Positions 36,888 to 45,814 of a stretch of 64,000 bases of DNA are shown here, in pieces (position 1 is the stretch's first letter; each line of letters begins with the position of its first letter). Below the pieces are notes generated by a model. That model did not search any database. It saw nothing but the letters and a program-made list of their open reading frames with translations, and was not told the DNA's origin. The translations under genes and the position numbers were made by a program. The stretch is taken from positions 1,286,001 through 1,350,000 of the forward strand of contig JAHBZT010000001.1 in assembly GCA_019635315.1 (NCBI GenBank), given 5' to 3'. Origin of the DNA: Rubrivivax sp. (lineage in GTDB: Bacteria > Pseudomonadota > Gammaproteobacteria > Burkholderiales > Burkholderiaceae_C).

Positions 36888-37865
36888 TCACTGCCCCGGC
36901 TTGAAGCCGGAGGCACGGATCACCTCGCCCCAGCGGTCGTGGTCGGCGCGCAGGATGGTCGCCAGGCGGTCGGGGCCGTGGCCGGTGGGCTCCACGCCCA
37001 TCTCGACCAGGCGCTTGTTGACCGCCGGGTCCTGCACCGCCGCCATCGCGGCCTTGCTCAGCCGCTCCAGCGCCGCCGGCGGCGTGCCGGCCGGCGCGAA
37101 CAGCGCATACCAGGGCTTGGCCACGAGGTCGAAGCCGCTCTCGCGGAACGTGGGCACGTCGGGGAAGGCGGGGTCGCGGCGGTCGCCGGCCACCGCCAGC
37201 AGCCGCGCGCGGCCCGCCTGCACCAGCGCGCGGATGTCCGCCGCCACCGTGGACAGTGCCGAGATCTCGCCCGCGGCCAGCGCCTGCATCGCCGGCGCCG
37301 TGCCCTTGTACGGCACATGCGTCATCGGCAGCCCCGCGGTGCGCCCGAACATGACGCCGAAGAAGTGCGGGATGCTGCCCGGCGCCGCCGAGCCGTAGAA
37401 GCTGTTCTTCTGCGGGTCGGTCTTGACCCAGGCCACGTAGTCGGCCAGCGTCTTGGCCGGCACCGCGTTCGCGATGCCCAGCCCGACCTGGAAGTCCGCC
37501 AAGTGCGCCACCGGCGCGAAGTCGGCGAAGGGGTCGTAGCGCAGCTGACCGGCATAGCTGTGCGGGAAGATGCCCATCGTGGCGACCGGCGTCATCAGCA
37601 GCGTCAGGCCGTCCGGCGCCGCGGCCTTGACGATCTCGTTGCCGATGCGCCCGCCGGCGCCGGGCTTGTTCTCGACGATCACCGTCTGCTTCAGCGTGCC
37701 GGCCATGTGCTCGGCGACGATGCGCGCCAGCGTGTCGCTGGTCGCGCCGGCCGGGTAGCCGACGACGATCTTCACGATGCCGGCGCCCTGCGCCAGCACG
37801 GACGAGGTGGCGAGCGCGGCCAGCGCGGCCGCGAGCAGGGGTTTCAGGAAGCGCAGGCCGGACAT
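36888..37865 (-). CDS. Bug/TctC-family tripartite tricarboxylate transporter binding protein
   Basis: A 325-aa periplasmic protein: signal peptide MSGLRFLKPLLAAALAALATSSVLAQ, then VKIVVGYPAGATSDTLARIVAEHM, VIVENKPGAGGRIGNEIVKAAAPDGLTLL and HVPYKGTAPAMQALAAGEI, the standard Bug/TctC motifs. Such proteins bind carboxylates and are massively expanded in beta-proteobacteria, often without TctA/TctB nearby, as here. Cotranscribed with the sulfatase; divergent from a MarR gene that may control both. RBS AGGAGACACC precedes ATG 37865. Confidence 0.88.
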   Translation of the reverse strand: MSGLRFLKPLLAAALAALATSSVLAQGAGIVKIVVGYPAGATSDTLARIVAEHMAGTLKQTVIVENKPGAGGRIGNEIVKAAAPDGLTLLMTPVATMGIFPHSYAGQLRYDPFADFAPVAHLADFQVGLGIANAVPAKTLADYVAWVKTDPQKNSFYGSAAPGSIPHFFGVMFGRTAGLPMTHVPYKGTAPAMQALAAGEISALSTVAADIRALVQAGRARLLAVAGDRRDPAFPDVPTFRESGFDLVAKPWYALFAPAGTPPAALERLSKAAMAAVQDPAVNKRLVEMGVEPTGHGPDRLATILRADHDRWGEVIRASGFKPGQ

Positions 37866-37969
37866 GGTGTCTCCTCGTCGGCGCGGGGCCGTGGTTGGGG
37901 CAATCGTGGTGGCTGCAATCTAGGTGCCGGGCCTACAGTTGTTGAAATCAATCCATACCGGGAATCACC
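37866..37969. promoter_or_regulatory. Divergent TctC / marR control region
   Basis: The gap between the TctC-like gene and marR. An AT-richer patch at 37938-37957 (GTTGTTGAAATCAATCCATA) is the probable promoter and MarR-binding zone. GATTGATTTCAAC-like halves give weak dyad symmetry. GGGAA at 37960-37964 is a plausible ribosome binding site for a CTG start of marR at 37970. Confidence 0.4.
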
Positions 37970-38500
37970 CTGAGCCTGCGCGCACCGACCACGCTGGACG
38001 AGCTGCTGAACTACCGGCTGCTGCGCCTGTTTTCGCTGGGCGGGGCGCCGGTCGTGCGGCTGCTGGAGGGGCGCTACGGCATCGCGCGGCGCGAGTGGCG
38101 GCTGCTCGCGCTGCTGGCCGCGCGCGGGGCGCTGTCGCCGTCGGCGCTGGCCGACGAGGCGCACCTGGACCGCCCGCGCACCAGCCGCGCCATCGGCACG
38201 CTGGTGGCCAAGGGCCTGCTCGAACGCGTGCCGCAGCCGGGCGACCACCGCCGCGCCCGCGTGGCGCTCACGGCCGCGGGCCGGCGCCTGTTCGACGAGG
38301 TCTTCCCGCAGGTGGCGGCGATCAATGCCGAACTCGTCGGCGCGCTGGACGCCGGCCTGCAGCAGGCGCTGGACCAGGCACTGGTGCGCCTGACGCAGCA
38401 GGCCGAGCGCCTGAATGCCGAGCGCGTGCAGGACGTGCGCGCCGACCGCCGCGCCGGCGGCTCGCGGCGCGTGCGCCCCGATGCCACCGGGCCGCGCTGA
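37970..38500 (+). CDS. MarR-family transcriptional regulator (non-ATG start)
   Basis: A winged-helix MarR protein: LDELLNYRLLRLFSLGGAPVVRLLEGRYGIARREWRLLALLAARGALSPSALADEAHLDRPRTSRAIGTLVAKGLLERVPQPGDHRRARVALTAAG is covered in the frame 37997-38290, including helix-turn-helix and wing (DHRR). The conserved N-terminus begins well before the first GTG (38054). The frame is open back to a stop at 37943 with no ATG, GTG or TTG, so the start is probably CTG 37970 (GGGAA five bases upstream), giving 176 aa. Likely represses the divergent TctC/sulfatase pair. Confidence 0.72.
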   Translation: MSLRAPTTLDELLNYRLLRLFSLGGAPVVRLLEGRYGIARREWRLLALLAARGALSPSALADEAHLDRPRTSRAIGTLVAKGLLERVPQPGDHRRARVALTAAGRRLFDEVFPQVAAINAELVGALDAGLQQALDQALVRLTQQAERLNAERVQDVRADRRAGGSRRVRPDATGPR

Positions 38501-38531
38501 CGGGGCGCGGCGCCGTGCGAATATCGCCGGC

Positions 38532-39506
38532 GTGCCAGGCCCCGCCGCCCCCGCTCCGCCGCGCGCCGCCCCGCGCTGCCGGCGCGCCGTGCTGGCGGTG
38601 CTGCTGGCTGTGCTGGTCGGCGGCTGCGCCGTCGTCGACTTCGAGCAGCGGCGCTGGATCTTCATGCCCACCACGCAGGCCTGGGGTCCCGGCGTCGCGG
38701 CGGCGCAGGGCATGACCGAGGTCTGGATCCCCTTCGTCTCGCTGCACCCCGAGCAGCGCGGCGAGCCGGTGCGCCTGCACGGCCTGTGGCTGCCGCGCCG
38801 CGAGGCCGCCGCGCCGGTGCTGCTGTTCCTGCACGGCGTGCGCTGGGACGTGCGCGCCAGCGCGCAGCGCATGCGGCGGCTGCATGCGCTGGGCTTCTCG
38901 GTGCTGAGCATCGACTACCGCGGCTTCGGGCTCTCCAGCCCCGGCGGCCTCGCGGCCGGGCGCGACACGGGCCGCCCCGCGGGCCTGGGCGAGGGCCCGG
39001 ACCCGGGCGCGTCCGTCGGCAATTCGGTGCCTTCCGAGACCCTGGCCGCCGAAGACGCCCGCCAGGCCTGGGCCTGGCTGGCGCGGCGCCACCCCGGCGT
39101 GCCACGGTACATCGCCGGGCACTCGATCGGCGCCAACATCGCGGTGCGGCTGGCCGCCGAGGTGGCCGACGAGTCCGGCCTCATCGTCGAAGGCGGCTTC
39201 CTGTCGTCGGCCGAGCACTTCCGCAGCCTGCGCTGGGGCTGGCTGCCGATCACCGGGATGATCACGCAGCACTTCGACGCCGGCTCTCGCATCGCCGACG
39301 TCGGCTCGCCGGTGCTGGTGGTGCATGGCAGCGAGGACACGATGATCTCGCCGGCGATGGGCCGCGCGCTCTACGAACGCGCGCGCGAGCCCAAGCGCTT
39401 TCTGCTCGTGCCCGGTGCCGTGCACGAGGACACCGACGCGGTCGGCCATGCGCAGCTGCGCGAGGCGGTGCGGCAGTTCTTCGGGCTGCGGCGGCAGGCC
39501 GAGTAG
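38532..39506 (+). CDS. Alpha/beta-hydrolase lipoprotein
   Basis: A 324-aa hydrolase with an N-terminal lipoprotein signal: VLAVLLAVLVGGCAVV, lipobox VGGC, so it should be membrane-anchored. Fold motifs: LLFLHGVRWDVRASAQR (oxyanion region), SVLSIDYRGFGLSSP, the nucleophile elbow IAGHSIGANIAV (Ser), VLVVHGSEDTMISP (Asp) and VPGAVHED (His). This resembles the Bem46/YqkD-type hydrolases. Start GTG 38532 fits the short n-region; no strong ribosome site is seen. Function beyond esterase-like hydrolysis is unknown. Confidence 0.8.
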   Translation: MPGPAAPAPPRAAPRCRRAVLAVLLAVLVGGCAVVDFEQRRWIFMPTTQAWGPGVAAAQGMTEVWIPFVSLHPEQRGEPVRLHGLWLPRREAAAPVLLFLHGVRWDVRASAQRMRRLHALGFSVLSIDYRGFGLSSPGGLAAGRDTGRPAGLGEGPDPGASVGNSVPSETLAAEDARQAWAWLARRHPGVPRYIAGHSIGANIAVRLAAEVADESGLIVEGGFLSSAEHFRSLRWGWLPITGMITQHFDAGSRIADVGSPVLVVHGSEDTMISPAMGRALYERAREPKRFLLVPGAVHEDTDAVGHAQLREAVRQFFGLRRQAE

Positions 39507-39541
39507 GTCGCGGCGCGGCGGGGCCGGACGGGGCAGGACGC

Positions 39542-40213
39542 ATGCGCGGGACGGCGGAGCGGCACGAAGGCGCGGCCGTCGCGCTGCTGCGCGGCGCCTT
39601 GCCGGCATCGCAGTGTGCGTCATGGCGGGCCGCGCTGGACACCGGGCCGCAGGTGTCGAGGCCGCTCGCGTCGCTGGCCGCACCCGACACGACGGCGGTC
39701 CTGCAGGCGCTGGGGCGGAGTCCGCTGCGCGCGCTGGTCGAGCAGGCGCTGGGCGCGGCGCCGCCGTGCAACCTGGACCAGAGCTGGGTGCGCCACGGCC
39801 GGCCGCCGCATGGCTGGCACCAGGACGGCGCGCTGCGTTTCGACTTCATCGCGCAGGCCGACCGGCCGCTGCACGACGCGGACCTGCTGGCGATGCGCAC
39901 CTGCTGGATCGCGCTGACGCCCTGCGGGTCCGATGCGCCCGGGCTGGAGTGGGTGGACGCTGCGCAGCCGCGGCTGCTGCATCCGGCCGAATTGCAGCCC
40001 GAGGCGGTGGCGGCGCGGCACGATGCGGCGCTGTTCAGGCGCCCGGTGATGCAGCCGGGTGATGCGATCGTCTTCGACGGCCGGCTGCTGCACCGCACGC
40101 ATGTGGACGCGGCGATGACGCGCCCGCGGACCAGCCTGGAACTGCGGTTCTTCGCGACGCCGCTGCCGCCGCGCGTGGCCGGCGACCGCTTCGGGGCCTG
40201 GCCGGCGGGGTGA
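39542..40213 (+). CDS. Phytanoyl-CoA dioxygenase-like 2OG-Fe(II) oxygenase
   Basis: A 223-aa protein resembling the PhyH family: NLDQSWVRHGRPPHGWHQDGALRFDF contains the His-x-Asp iron motif (WHQDG), LDWVD-like LEWVDAAQPRLLHP follows, and IVFDGRLLHRTHVDAAMTRPRTSLELRF supplies the distal His and the 2OG-binding Arg. Start ATG 39542, 35 nt after the hydrolase stop. No neighbour suggests a substrate. Family assignment is moderate because only the core motif is clear. Confidence 0.65.
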   Translation: MRGTAERHEGAAVALLRGALPASQCASWRAALDTGPQVSRPLASLAAPDTTAVLQALGRSPLRALVEQALGAAPPCNLDQSWVRHGRPPHGWHQDGALRFDFIAQADRPLHDADLLAMRTCWIALTPCGSDAPGLEWVDAAQPRLLHPAELQPEAVAARHDAALFRRPVMQPGDAIVFDGRLLHRTHVDAAMTRPRTSLELRFFATPLPPRVAGDRFGAWPAG

Positions 40214-40219
40214 CGCGGG

Positions 40220-40273
40220 CCGGACGGCGCCGCGGTGCGGTCGGCGCACGCCGGCGCCGCCGCTTGCGTCCGG
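40220..40273. terminator. Possible bidirectional terminator between convergent genes
   Basis: CCGGACGGCGCCG (40220-40232) pairs with CGGCGCCG...CGTCCGG (to 40273), a GC-rich interrupted dyad between the convergent dioxygenase and chemoreceptor genes. There is no T-run on either side. Confidence 0.35.
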
Positions 40274-41812
40274 TCAGGTCGCGAGCTTGAAGCTGGACAC
40301 CGTCTGCGTCAGCGCCTGCGCCTGGTGACGCAGGCTGTCGGCGGCCGCCGCGGACTCCTCGACCAGCGCCGCGTTCTGCTGCGTCACCTGGTCGAGCTGC
40401 TGCACGGCGTCGCCGACCTGGCCGATGCCGCTGCTCTGCTCGACGCTGGCGCGGCTGATCTCGGCGATCAGGTCGGCGACGCGGCGCACCTGCGCGACGA
40501 TGTCGTCCATCGTCCGGCCGGCATCGCCGACCAGGCGCGAGCCGGCCTCGACCTTCTCGACGCTGTCGCCGATCAGGCTCTTGATCTCGCGCGCGGCCTG
40601 CGCGCTGCGCTGCGCCAGGTTGCGCACCTCGCCCGCGACGACCGCGAAGCCGCGGCCCTGCTCGCCGGCGCGCGCCGCCTCGACCGCGGCGTTGAGCGCC
40701 AGGATGTTGGTCTGGAACGCGATGCCGTCGATGACGGCGATGATGTCGGCGATCTTGCGCGAGCTGGCCGAGATGTCCTGCATCGTCGAGATCACCTGCG
40801 CGACCACGGTGCCGCCCTGGGCGGCGACATCGGTCGCGCTGCCTGCCAGCTGCGTGGCCTGGCGCGCGGTGTCGGCGTTCTGGCGCACGGTGGCGGTGAG
40901 CTGTTCCATCGACGCGGCCGTCTGCTGCAGGTTGCTGGCCTGCTCCTCGGTGCGCTGGCTCAGGTCGGCGTTGCCGCTGGCGATCTGGCTCGAGGCGGTG
41001 GCGATGTTCTCGGCCCCGCTGCGCACCTGGCCGACCAGCGACGCGAGCGCACCGTTCATCTGCTGCAGCGCCTGCAGCAGCTGGCCGGTCTCGTCGCTGC
41101 GCTGCACGACGATGCGCGAGCTCAGGTCGCCCGAGGCCACCGTCTGCGCCACCTGCACCGCGTGACGGATGTCGCCGATGACGCCGCGCACCAGCCACCA
41201 TGCGCCCATGCTGGCGGCAGCGATCACGGCCAGCGCGGCGAGCACGCTGACCCACAGCACGACGCGGTAGTCGGCGTCGGCCTGTTCGCTCAGCGCCTGG
41301 GCGGCGTCCAGCTGCACGCGTCCGAGCTGGTCCAGCAGCTCGGCCACCGGGTCCATGGCCGGGTAGAGCTCGCGCGCGGTGAAATCGCGCAACGCCTCGA
41401 GGTCGTTGCGTTGCACGATCTCCTGCAGGCGCGTCGCGGCGGCATTGGCGCGCTGCATGGCCGGGCCGACCTGGGCCGACAGTTCCTGCTCGGCCGCATT
41501 CAGTTCGGTCGCGAGGTAGGCCTTCCAGTTGCGCTCGATCTGCTCGCGCGCGCCGCTCATCGTCTTCAGGCCGTCCTGCGCCGACATCGCGCCGTCGCGC
41601 ACCTTGTGCGCCGGGTCGATGTAGTTCATGAAGTAGGCGTCGGAGACGGCCTTCAGCTGCCGCAGCGGCACGATGCGGTTGTCGTACAGGTCATGCAGCA
41701 TCGCGTTGCCGACCTGCGTGCGGTGGACGATGGCGCCCGCGGCGATCACCAGCAGCGCCATCAACGCCGCGACCAGTGCGAACAAGCGCACCCGAATGCT
41801 CAAATTTCCCAT
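40274..41812 (-). CDS. Methyl-accepting chemotaxis protein (Tar-like, 4HB sensor)
   Basis: A 512-aa chemoreceptor. TM1 ([23 protein letters not shown]), a periplasmic four-helix-bundle-like domain (about 35-190, [23 protein letters not shown]), TM2 ([25 protein letters not shown]), HAMP (about 210-265), and a signalling domain with the hairpin tip [48 protein letters not shown]. It ends without the NWETF-type CheR tether. The 263-nt gap before it (41813-42075) must hold its promoter, but I see no clear sigma-28 box. Confidence 0.92.
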   Translation of the reverse strand: MGNLSIRVRLFALVAALMALLVIAAGAIVHRTQVGNAMLHDLYDNRIVPLRQLKAVSDAYFMNYIDPAHKVRDGAMSAQDGLKTMSGAREQIERNWKAYLATELNAAEQELSAQVGPAMQRANAAATRLQEIVQRNDLEALRDFTARELYPAMDPVAELLDQLGRVQLDAAQALSEQADADYRVVLWVSVLAALAVIAAASMGAWWLVRGVIGDIRHAVQVAQTVASGDLSSRIVVQRSDETGQLLQALQQMNGALASLVGQVRSGAENIATASSQIASGNADLSQRTEEQASNLQQTAASMEQLTATVRQNADTARQATQLAGSATDVAAQGGTVVAQVISTMQDISASSRKIADIIAVIDGIAFQTNILALNAAVEAARAGEQGRGFAVVAGEVRNLAQRSAQAAREIKSLIGDSVEKVEAGSRLVGDAGRTMDDIVAQVRRVADLIAEISRASVEQSSGIGQVGDAVQQLDQVTQQNAALVEESAAAADSLRHQAQALTQTVSSFKLAT

Positions 41813-42075
41813 GTCCGGAATCCCGTCAGTACAGTGAGGCCGCGAGGCAGCGAAGCTGCAAGGCAGCGGTGCAGCAGCACCTTCGTGCGGGCGCCGTCCT
41901 GACTTCACTTCGGCGCCACGGCCGCATCCTGAAGCGGCGGCCGTGCGCTATTGCCGGATGGCCACGGTGGCGGACGGCGTCCCGGTGCCGGGTGCGGAAG
42001 GCTCGGCCCGGCGTGCAGGCGGTGTCCAGGACAGGCGGCGGTCACAGCCGTCCGGACGCTCGGCCGCGCCGACGA

Positions 42076-42945
42076 TCAGCCGTTCGTCTCGCCCCCGTAC
42101 CGCCGCCCCTGCGCCAGCATCTCCGGCGTGCCGATCAGTGCATTGAGGCCGTCGAAGTCCAGCATGCGCTCGCGCCAAGGCGCGGTGCTGCCGTGCGCGT
42201 GCAGGCTGGCGTAGTAGTCCTGCAGCGCCTGCGCCAGCGCACGCACGGTGCCGCCGGGAAAGATCGCGATGCGGAAGCCGCGCCGCTGCAGTTCTTCGGC
42301 CGGCTGCACCGGCGTGCGGCCGCCTTCCACCATGTTGGCCAGCAGCGGCACGCGCTGCGCGAAGCGGGCGCAGGCGGCGTCCATCTGCTCGGGCGTGCGC
42401 AGCGCCTCGATGAACAAGGCATCGACGCCGCACGCCAGGTAGCGCTCGGCGCGCTCGAGGGCGGCGTCGATGCCCTCGACGGCCAGCGCGTCGGTGCGCG
42501 CCAGGATCAGCGTCTGGGCGCTGCTGCGCGCGTCCAGCGCGGCGCGCAGCTTGCCGCACATCTCGGCCACCGGCACCACGGTCTTGCCTTCCAGGTGGCC
42601 GCAGCGCTTGGGAAAGCCCTGGTCCTCCAGCTGGATCATCGCGGCGCCGGCCCGCTCGAACCCGCGCACCGTGCGCTGCACGTTCAGCGCATTGCCGAAG
42701 CCGGTGTCGGCGTCGACGATGACCGGCAGCGCGACGCGCTCGGTGATGCGTGCCAGCACATCGGCCACCTCGCTGAAGGTCGTGAGCCCGATGTCCGGGC
42801 GCGCCAGCCGCGTATAGGCGATGGACGCGCCGCTGAGGTACAGCGCCTCGAAGCCGGCGCGCGCCGCCAGCAGCGCCGACAGCGCGTCGTAGACCCCGGG
42901 AGCCAGCAGCAGCCGCGGTTCGGCCAGGCGTTGCTTCAGCGTCAT
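42076..42945 (-). CDS. Isocitrate lyase/PEP mutase-family C-C lyase
   Basis: A 289-aa enzyme of the ICL/PEP-mutase superfamily: LLLAPGVYDALSALLAARAGFEALYLSGAS, LPVIVDADTGFGN (metal Asp), AMIQLEDQGFPKRCGHLEGK and ILARTDA. The KRCGH loop keeps the catalytic Cys of true lyases (isocitrate, 2-methylisocitrate, 2,3-dimethylmalate) rather than PEP mutase. It would split a 2-hydroxy dicarboxylate into pyruvate or glyoxylate plus an acid. The last gene of the long minus-strand operon; its start overlaps the flavoprotein stop (ATGA). An aconitase-family hydratase upstream is the likely supplier of its substrate. Confidence 0.85.
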   Translation of the reverse strand: MTLKQRLAEPRLLLAPGVYDALSALLAARAGFEALYLSGASIAYTRLARPDIGLTTFSEVADVLARITERVALPVIVDADTGFGNALNVQRTVRGFERAGAAMIQLEDQGFPKRCGHLEGKTVVPVAEMCGKLRAALDARSSAQTLILARTDALAVEGIDAALERAERYLACGVDALFIEALRTPEQMDAACARFAQRVPLLANMVEGGRTPVQPAEELQRRGFRIAIFPGGTVRALAQALQDYYASLHAHGSTAPWRERMLDFDGLNALIGTPEMLAQGRRYGGETNG

Positions 42946-44330
42946 CGGATGCTCCGTTGGGCGGCCGCCGCCACCGCCTGCGCCGCGGTCCGTGCCGCGA
43001 TCCAGCCGCCGGCCACCGCACTGAGCAGGCCGTTGCCCGAGAGATAGCCCCAGACCGCGTCGCCGGAGACGCCACGCGCCGCGCCGCCGGCGGCCAGCAG
43101 GTTGGGGTGCGGCGTGCCGTCGGCACGCAGCGCGCGGCATTGCGCGTCGATGTCCAGCCCGCCCTGGGTGTGGAACAGCGCGCCGGTGACCTTGATCGCG
43201 TAGAGCGGCGTCGCCAGCGGCCGCCGCGCCGTCGCCAGCGTGGCGGCCAGCGTCGCGACGTCGCAGCCGATCAGCGTGGCCAGCGCCCCGACGCCGTCGG
43301 CGCGCTTCACGGCACCGGCGGCCTCGGCCTCGCGGAAGTCCGGGAATCCGCGGCCCAGCGCCAGCAGCCGTTCGTTGAAGACATTCCAGGCCACGCCGCC
43401 GGGCTGCGCCAGCACGTGCACCGCGGCCTCGGAATAGCCCTGGGTCTCGTCGTGGAAGCGCTCGCCGCGCGCATTGACCTGCACGCCGCCTTCCATCATC
43501 AGCGCCCAGGTGACGAGCACGCCCTGCGGCACGGCCCAGGAGCCATGGCCCTGGTAGCCGCCCAGGTCGGCCAGGCGCAGGCCCAGCGCACGCGCCCACG
43601 CGATGGCGCTGCCGTCGTTGCCGGCGTGGCCGCCGAAGGTGGCGTCGCGCATCTCGGGCAGCAGTTCGTCGACCATCGCGCGGTTGCCGCCGAAGCCGTT
43701 GCAGGCCAGCAGCAGCAGCTCGCAGGCCAGGTGCTCGCTGCGGCCGTCGGGACGCCGGAAGCCGACGCCGAGCACGCGGCCGCCATCGTCGCACCACAGT
43801 TCGCGCACCAGCGCATGCGTCAGCAGCATCGCGCCGGCGCGTTCGGCTGCCGCGGCCAGCGCACCGACCAGCGCCGCGCCGGTGCGTTCGGGCAGCGTGT
43901 GCATGCGGCGCAGGCCGTGGCCGGGGTACAGGAAGCCGTCCAGCAGTTCGAAGCGCAGGCCGTGGCGCTGCTGCAGCGCCTCCAGCGCCGGCACGATGGC
44001 CTCGGTGTAGGCCTGCACCAGGTGCGGTGCCGCGCGTCCGTGGGCCTTGGCCTGGATGTCGGCGGCAAAGCGCGCCGGGCTGTCGTCGGCCACGCCGGCG
44101 GCGCGCTGCACCGCGGTGCCGCCGGCCGGCACGAAGCCCGAGGACAGCGCGGTCGATCCCTGCGGCGTGGCGTCGCGCTCGAGCAGCGCCACCTCGATGC
44201 CGGCGTCGCGCAGCGTCAGCGCCGCGGTCAGCCCGCAGGCGCCGGCGCCGACGATGGCCACCGGCACCGCCGGCGTGCCCGGCGGCATCGCGGCGGCGCG
44301 CACGATGCGCGGCCCCAGGTCGTCGATCAT
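42942..44330 (-). CDS. FAD-dependent oxidoreductase (fumarate reductase / 3-ketosteroid dehydrogenase type)
   Basis: A 462-aa flavoprotein: FAD-binding GxGxxG in VPVAIVGAGACGLTAALTLRDAGIEVALLERD near residue 25, then the capping-domain region with GFLYPGHGLRRMHTLPERTGAALV, LLLACNGFGGNRAMVDELLP and the C-terminal VTGALFHTQGGLDIDAQCR...LLAAGGAARGVSG..VWGYLSGNGLLSAVAGG typical of the flavocytochrome c/fumarate reductase family. It should interconvert a saturated and an unsaturated acid. Twelve nt downstream of the hydantoinase-like gene, in operon. Confidence 0.85.
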   Translation of the reverse strand: MIDDLGPRIVRAAAMPPGTPAVPVAIVGAGACGLTAALTLRDAGIEVALLERDATPQGSTALSSGFVPAGGTAVQRAAGVADDSPARFAADIQAKAHGRAAPHLVQAYTEAIVPALEALQQRHGLRFELLDGFLYPGHGLRRMHTLPERTGAALVGALAAAAERAGAMLLTHALVRELWCDDGGRVLGVGFRRPDGRSEHLACELLLLACNGFGGNRAMVDELLPEMRDATFGGHAGNDGSAIAWARALGLRLADLGGYQGHGSWAVPQGVLVTWALMMEGGVQVNARGERFHDETQGYSEAAVHVLAQPGGVAWNVFNERLLALGRGFPDFREAEAAGAVKRADGVGALATLIGCDVATLAATLATARRPLATPLYAIKVTGALFHTQGGLDIDAQCRALRADGTPHPNLLAAGGAARGVSGDAVWGYLSGNGLLSAVAGGWIAARTAAQAVAAAAQRSIR

Positions 44331-44341
44331 GGGCTTCAGGC

Positions 44342-45814
44342 TCAGGCCGTGGGCCGGAACAGGTACTGCCCGCGCGGCTTGCCGAGCACCTCGCCGTTCT
44401 CCTGGATCTTCGTGCCGCGCAGGAAGGTGGCGTCGACATGCGCCGACAGCTCCAGGCCCTCGAACGGCGTGTAGCCCTGCGTGGACGGCGAGTCCTTCGC
44501 GGCGATGGTCCAGGTGCGCGCCGGGTCGACGATCGCGATGTCGGCGTCGTAACCCTCGGCCAAGTCGCCCTTGCGGTTGAGGCCGAAGCGCTGCGCCGGG
44601 TTCCAGCTCGTCACGCGCGCCATGTGGTTGTAGTCCATGCCGCGCCGCGTGCCTTCGCTGACCAGCGCCGGCAGCAGGTATTCGGTGCCGCCGAAGCCGC
44701 TCTTGGCCATCCAGATGTTGCCGAAGTAGTGCTTCGGGATCTTGGTCTCGTGACGGCAGCAGGCGTGGTCGCTGACCACCCAGTCCAGCTCGCCGGCCAG
44801 CAGCGCGTCCCACAGGTATTCGACGTCCTCGCGCGGGCGGATCGGCGGGTTGACCTTGGCCAGTTCGGCGGCCTTGGACGTGACGTCCAGCATCAGGTGG
44901 CCGATCGTCACCTCGCGCCGGAAGTCGATGTGCGGGAAGACGTCGGCCATCATCAGCGCCGCCTGCACCGCCTTTCTCGAGCTCAGGTGCAGCAGGTTGA
45001 TGTTGGGCAGCGCCGTCTCGTGCGCCAGGTAGGCGGCGATGAAGACGGCCAGGCCCTCGCTGTGCGGCGGGCGCGACGCGCTGTAGGCGGCCAGGCCCTT
45101 GAGCTTCTTGTCGTTCTCGACCAGCCGCGTGTAGGCGGTCATGATCTCCGGCGTCTCGCAGTGCAGGCTCAGCGAGATCTGGCGCGCCTTGTCCGGCATG
45201 CGCTCGCGCGCGGCCTGGATGCTGCGCATGATGAATTCGAAGTGGGCGAGGTCGTAGCGCTCGTCCTCGCCGATCATCAGGAAGTCGCGCTGGCTGTCGC
45301 TGCGCCCGTGCAGGCCGTGCGAGCCGTAGAACATGAAGATCTTGAAGCTGGCGACGCCGTGCCGCTCGACCAGCATCGGGATCTCGTCGACATGCTCGCG
45401 CGCGATCGGCGCCAGGTGGTAGCCGTAGTCGACGTGGAAGCGGTTCTTCGAGATCTTCAGCACCTCGGGAAAGAACTTGCGGTACGGCCCGCCCTTGTTC
45501 AGGTAGTACTGGCCGGTGCGGAAGTAATTCAGGCTGGAGGTGACGCCGCCGATGGCCGCGGCCTTGCTCTCGGTGACGGCGTCCTCGGCCAGCGGCGAGT
45601 AGATGCCGCTGTGCATGTGCGCGTCGACCACGCCGGGGAAGGCGAGCCGGCCACGGCCGTCGTAGACGCTCTTCGCGCGCGCCGGGGCGATGCCTGGCGC
45701 GACGCGTGCGATGCGCTCGCCGCTGACGGCGATGTCGGCGTCGAAGGTCGTGTTGCCGTTGGGGCGCACGACGCGCACGTTCTTGATCAGCAGGTCGAAT
45801 TCGGGGCTCGTCAT
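44342..45814 (-). CDS. Cyclic amidohydrolase (hydantoinase/dihydroorotase/allantoinase type)
   Basis: A 490-aa amidohydrolase. All metal-site residues are visible: HMH in FPGVVDAHMHSGIY near residue 66, a candidate carboxylated Lys in ASFKIFMFYGS, His in LSLHCETPE and LLHLSSRKAV, and Asp in WVVSDHACC. The last motif departs from the usual TDHAPH. NPAQRFGLNRKGDLAEGYDADIAIVDP is the standard C-terminal region. It would open a cyclic amide, imide or ureide. Its start overlaps the leuD-like stop (ATGA), placing it in the same operon as an aconitase-type hydratase. Confidence 0.85.
   Translation of the reverse strand: MTSPEFDLLIKNVRVVRPNGNTTFDADIAVSGERIARVAPGIAPARAKSVYDGRGRLAFPGVVDAHMHSGIYSPLAEDAVTESKAAAIGGVTSSLNYFRTGQYYLNKGGPYRKFFPEVLKISKNRFHVDYGYHLAPIAREHVDEIPMLVERHGVASFKIFMFYGSHGLHGRSDSQRDFLMIGEDERYDLAHFEFIMRSIQAARERMPDKARQISLSLHCETPEIMTAYTRLVENDKKLKGLAAYSASRPPHSEGLAVFIAAYLAHETALPNINLLHLSSRKAVQAALMMADVFPHIDFRREVTIGHLMLDVTSKAAELAKVNPPIRPREDVEYLWDALLAGELDWVVSDHACCRHETKIPKHYFGNIWMAKSGFGGTEYLLPALVSEGTRRGMDYNHMARVTSWNPAQRFGLNRKGDLAEGYDADIAIVDPARTWTIAAKDSPSTQGYTPFEGLELSAHVDATFLRGTKIQENGEVLGKPRGQYLFRPTA

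Noticed and set aside
41813-42075. Sigma-28 promoter for the chemoreceptor gene.
   Set aside because: The gap was read on both strands but no sequence close to TAAA-N15-GCCGATAA was found.
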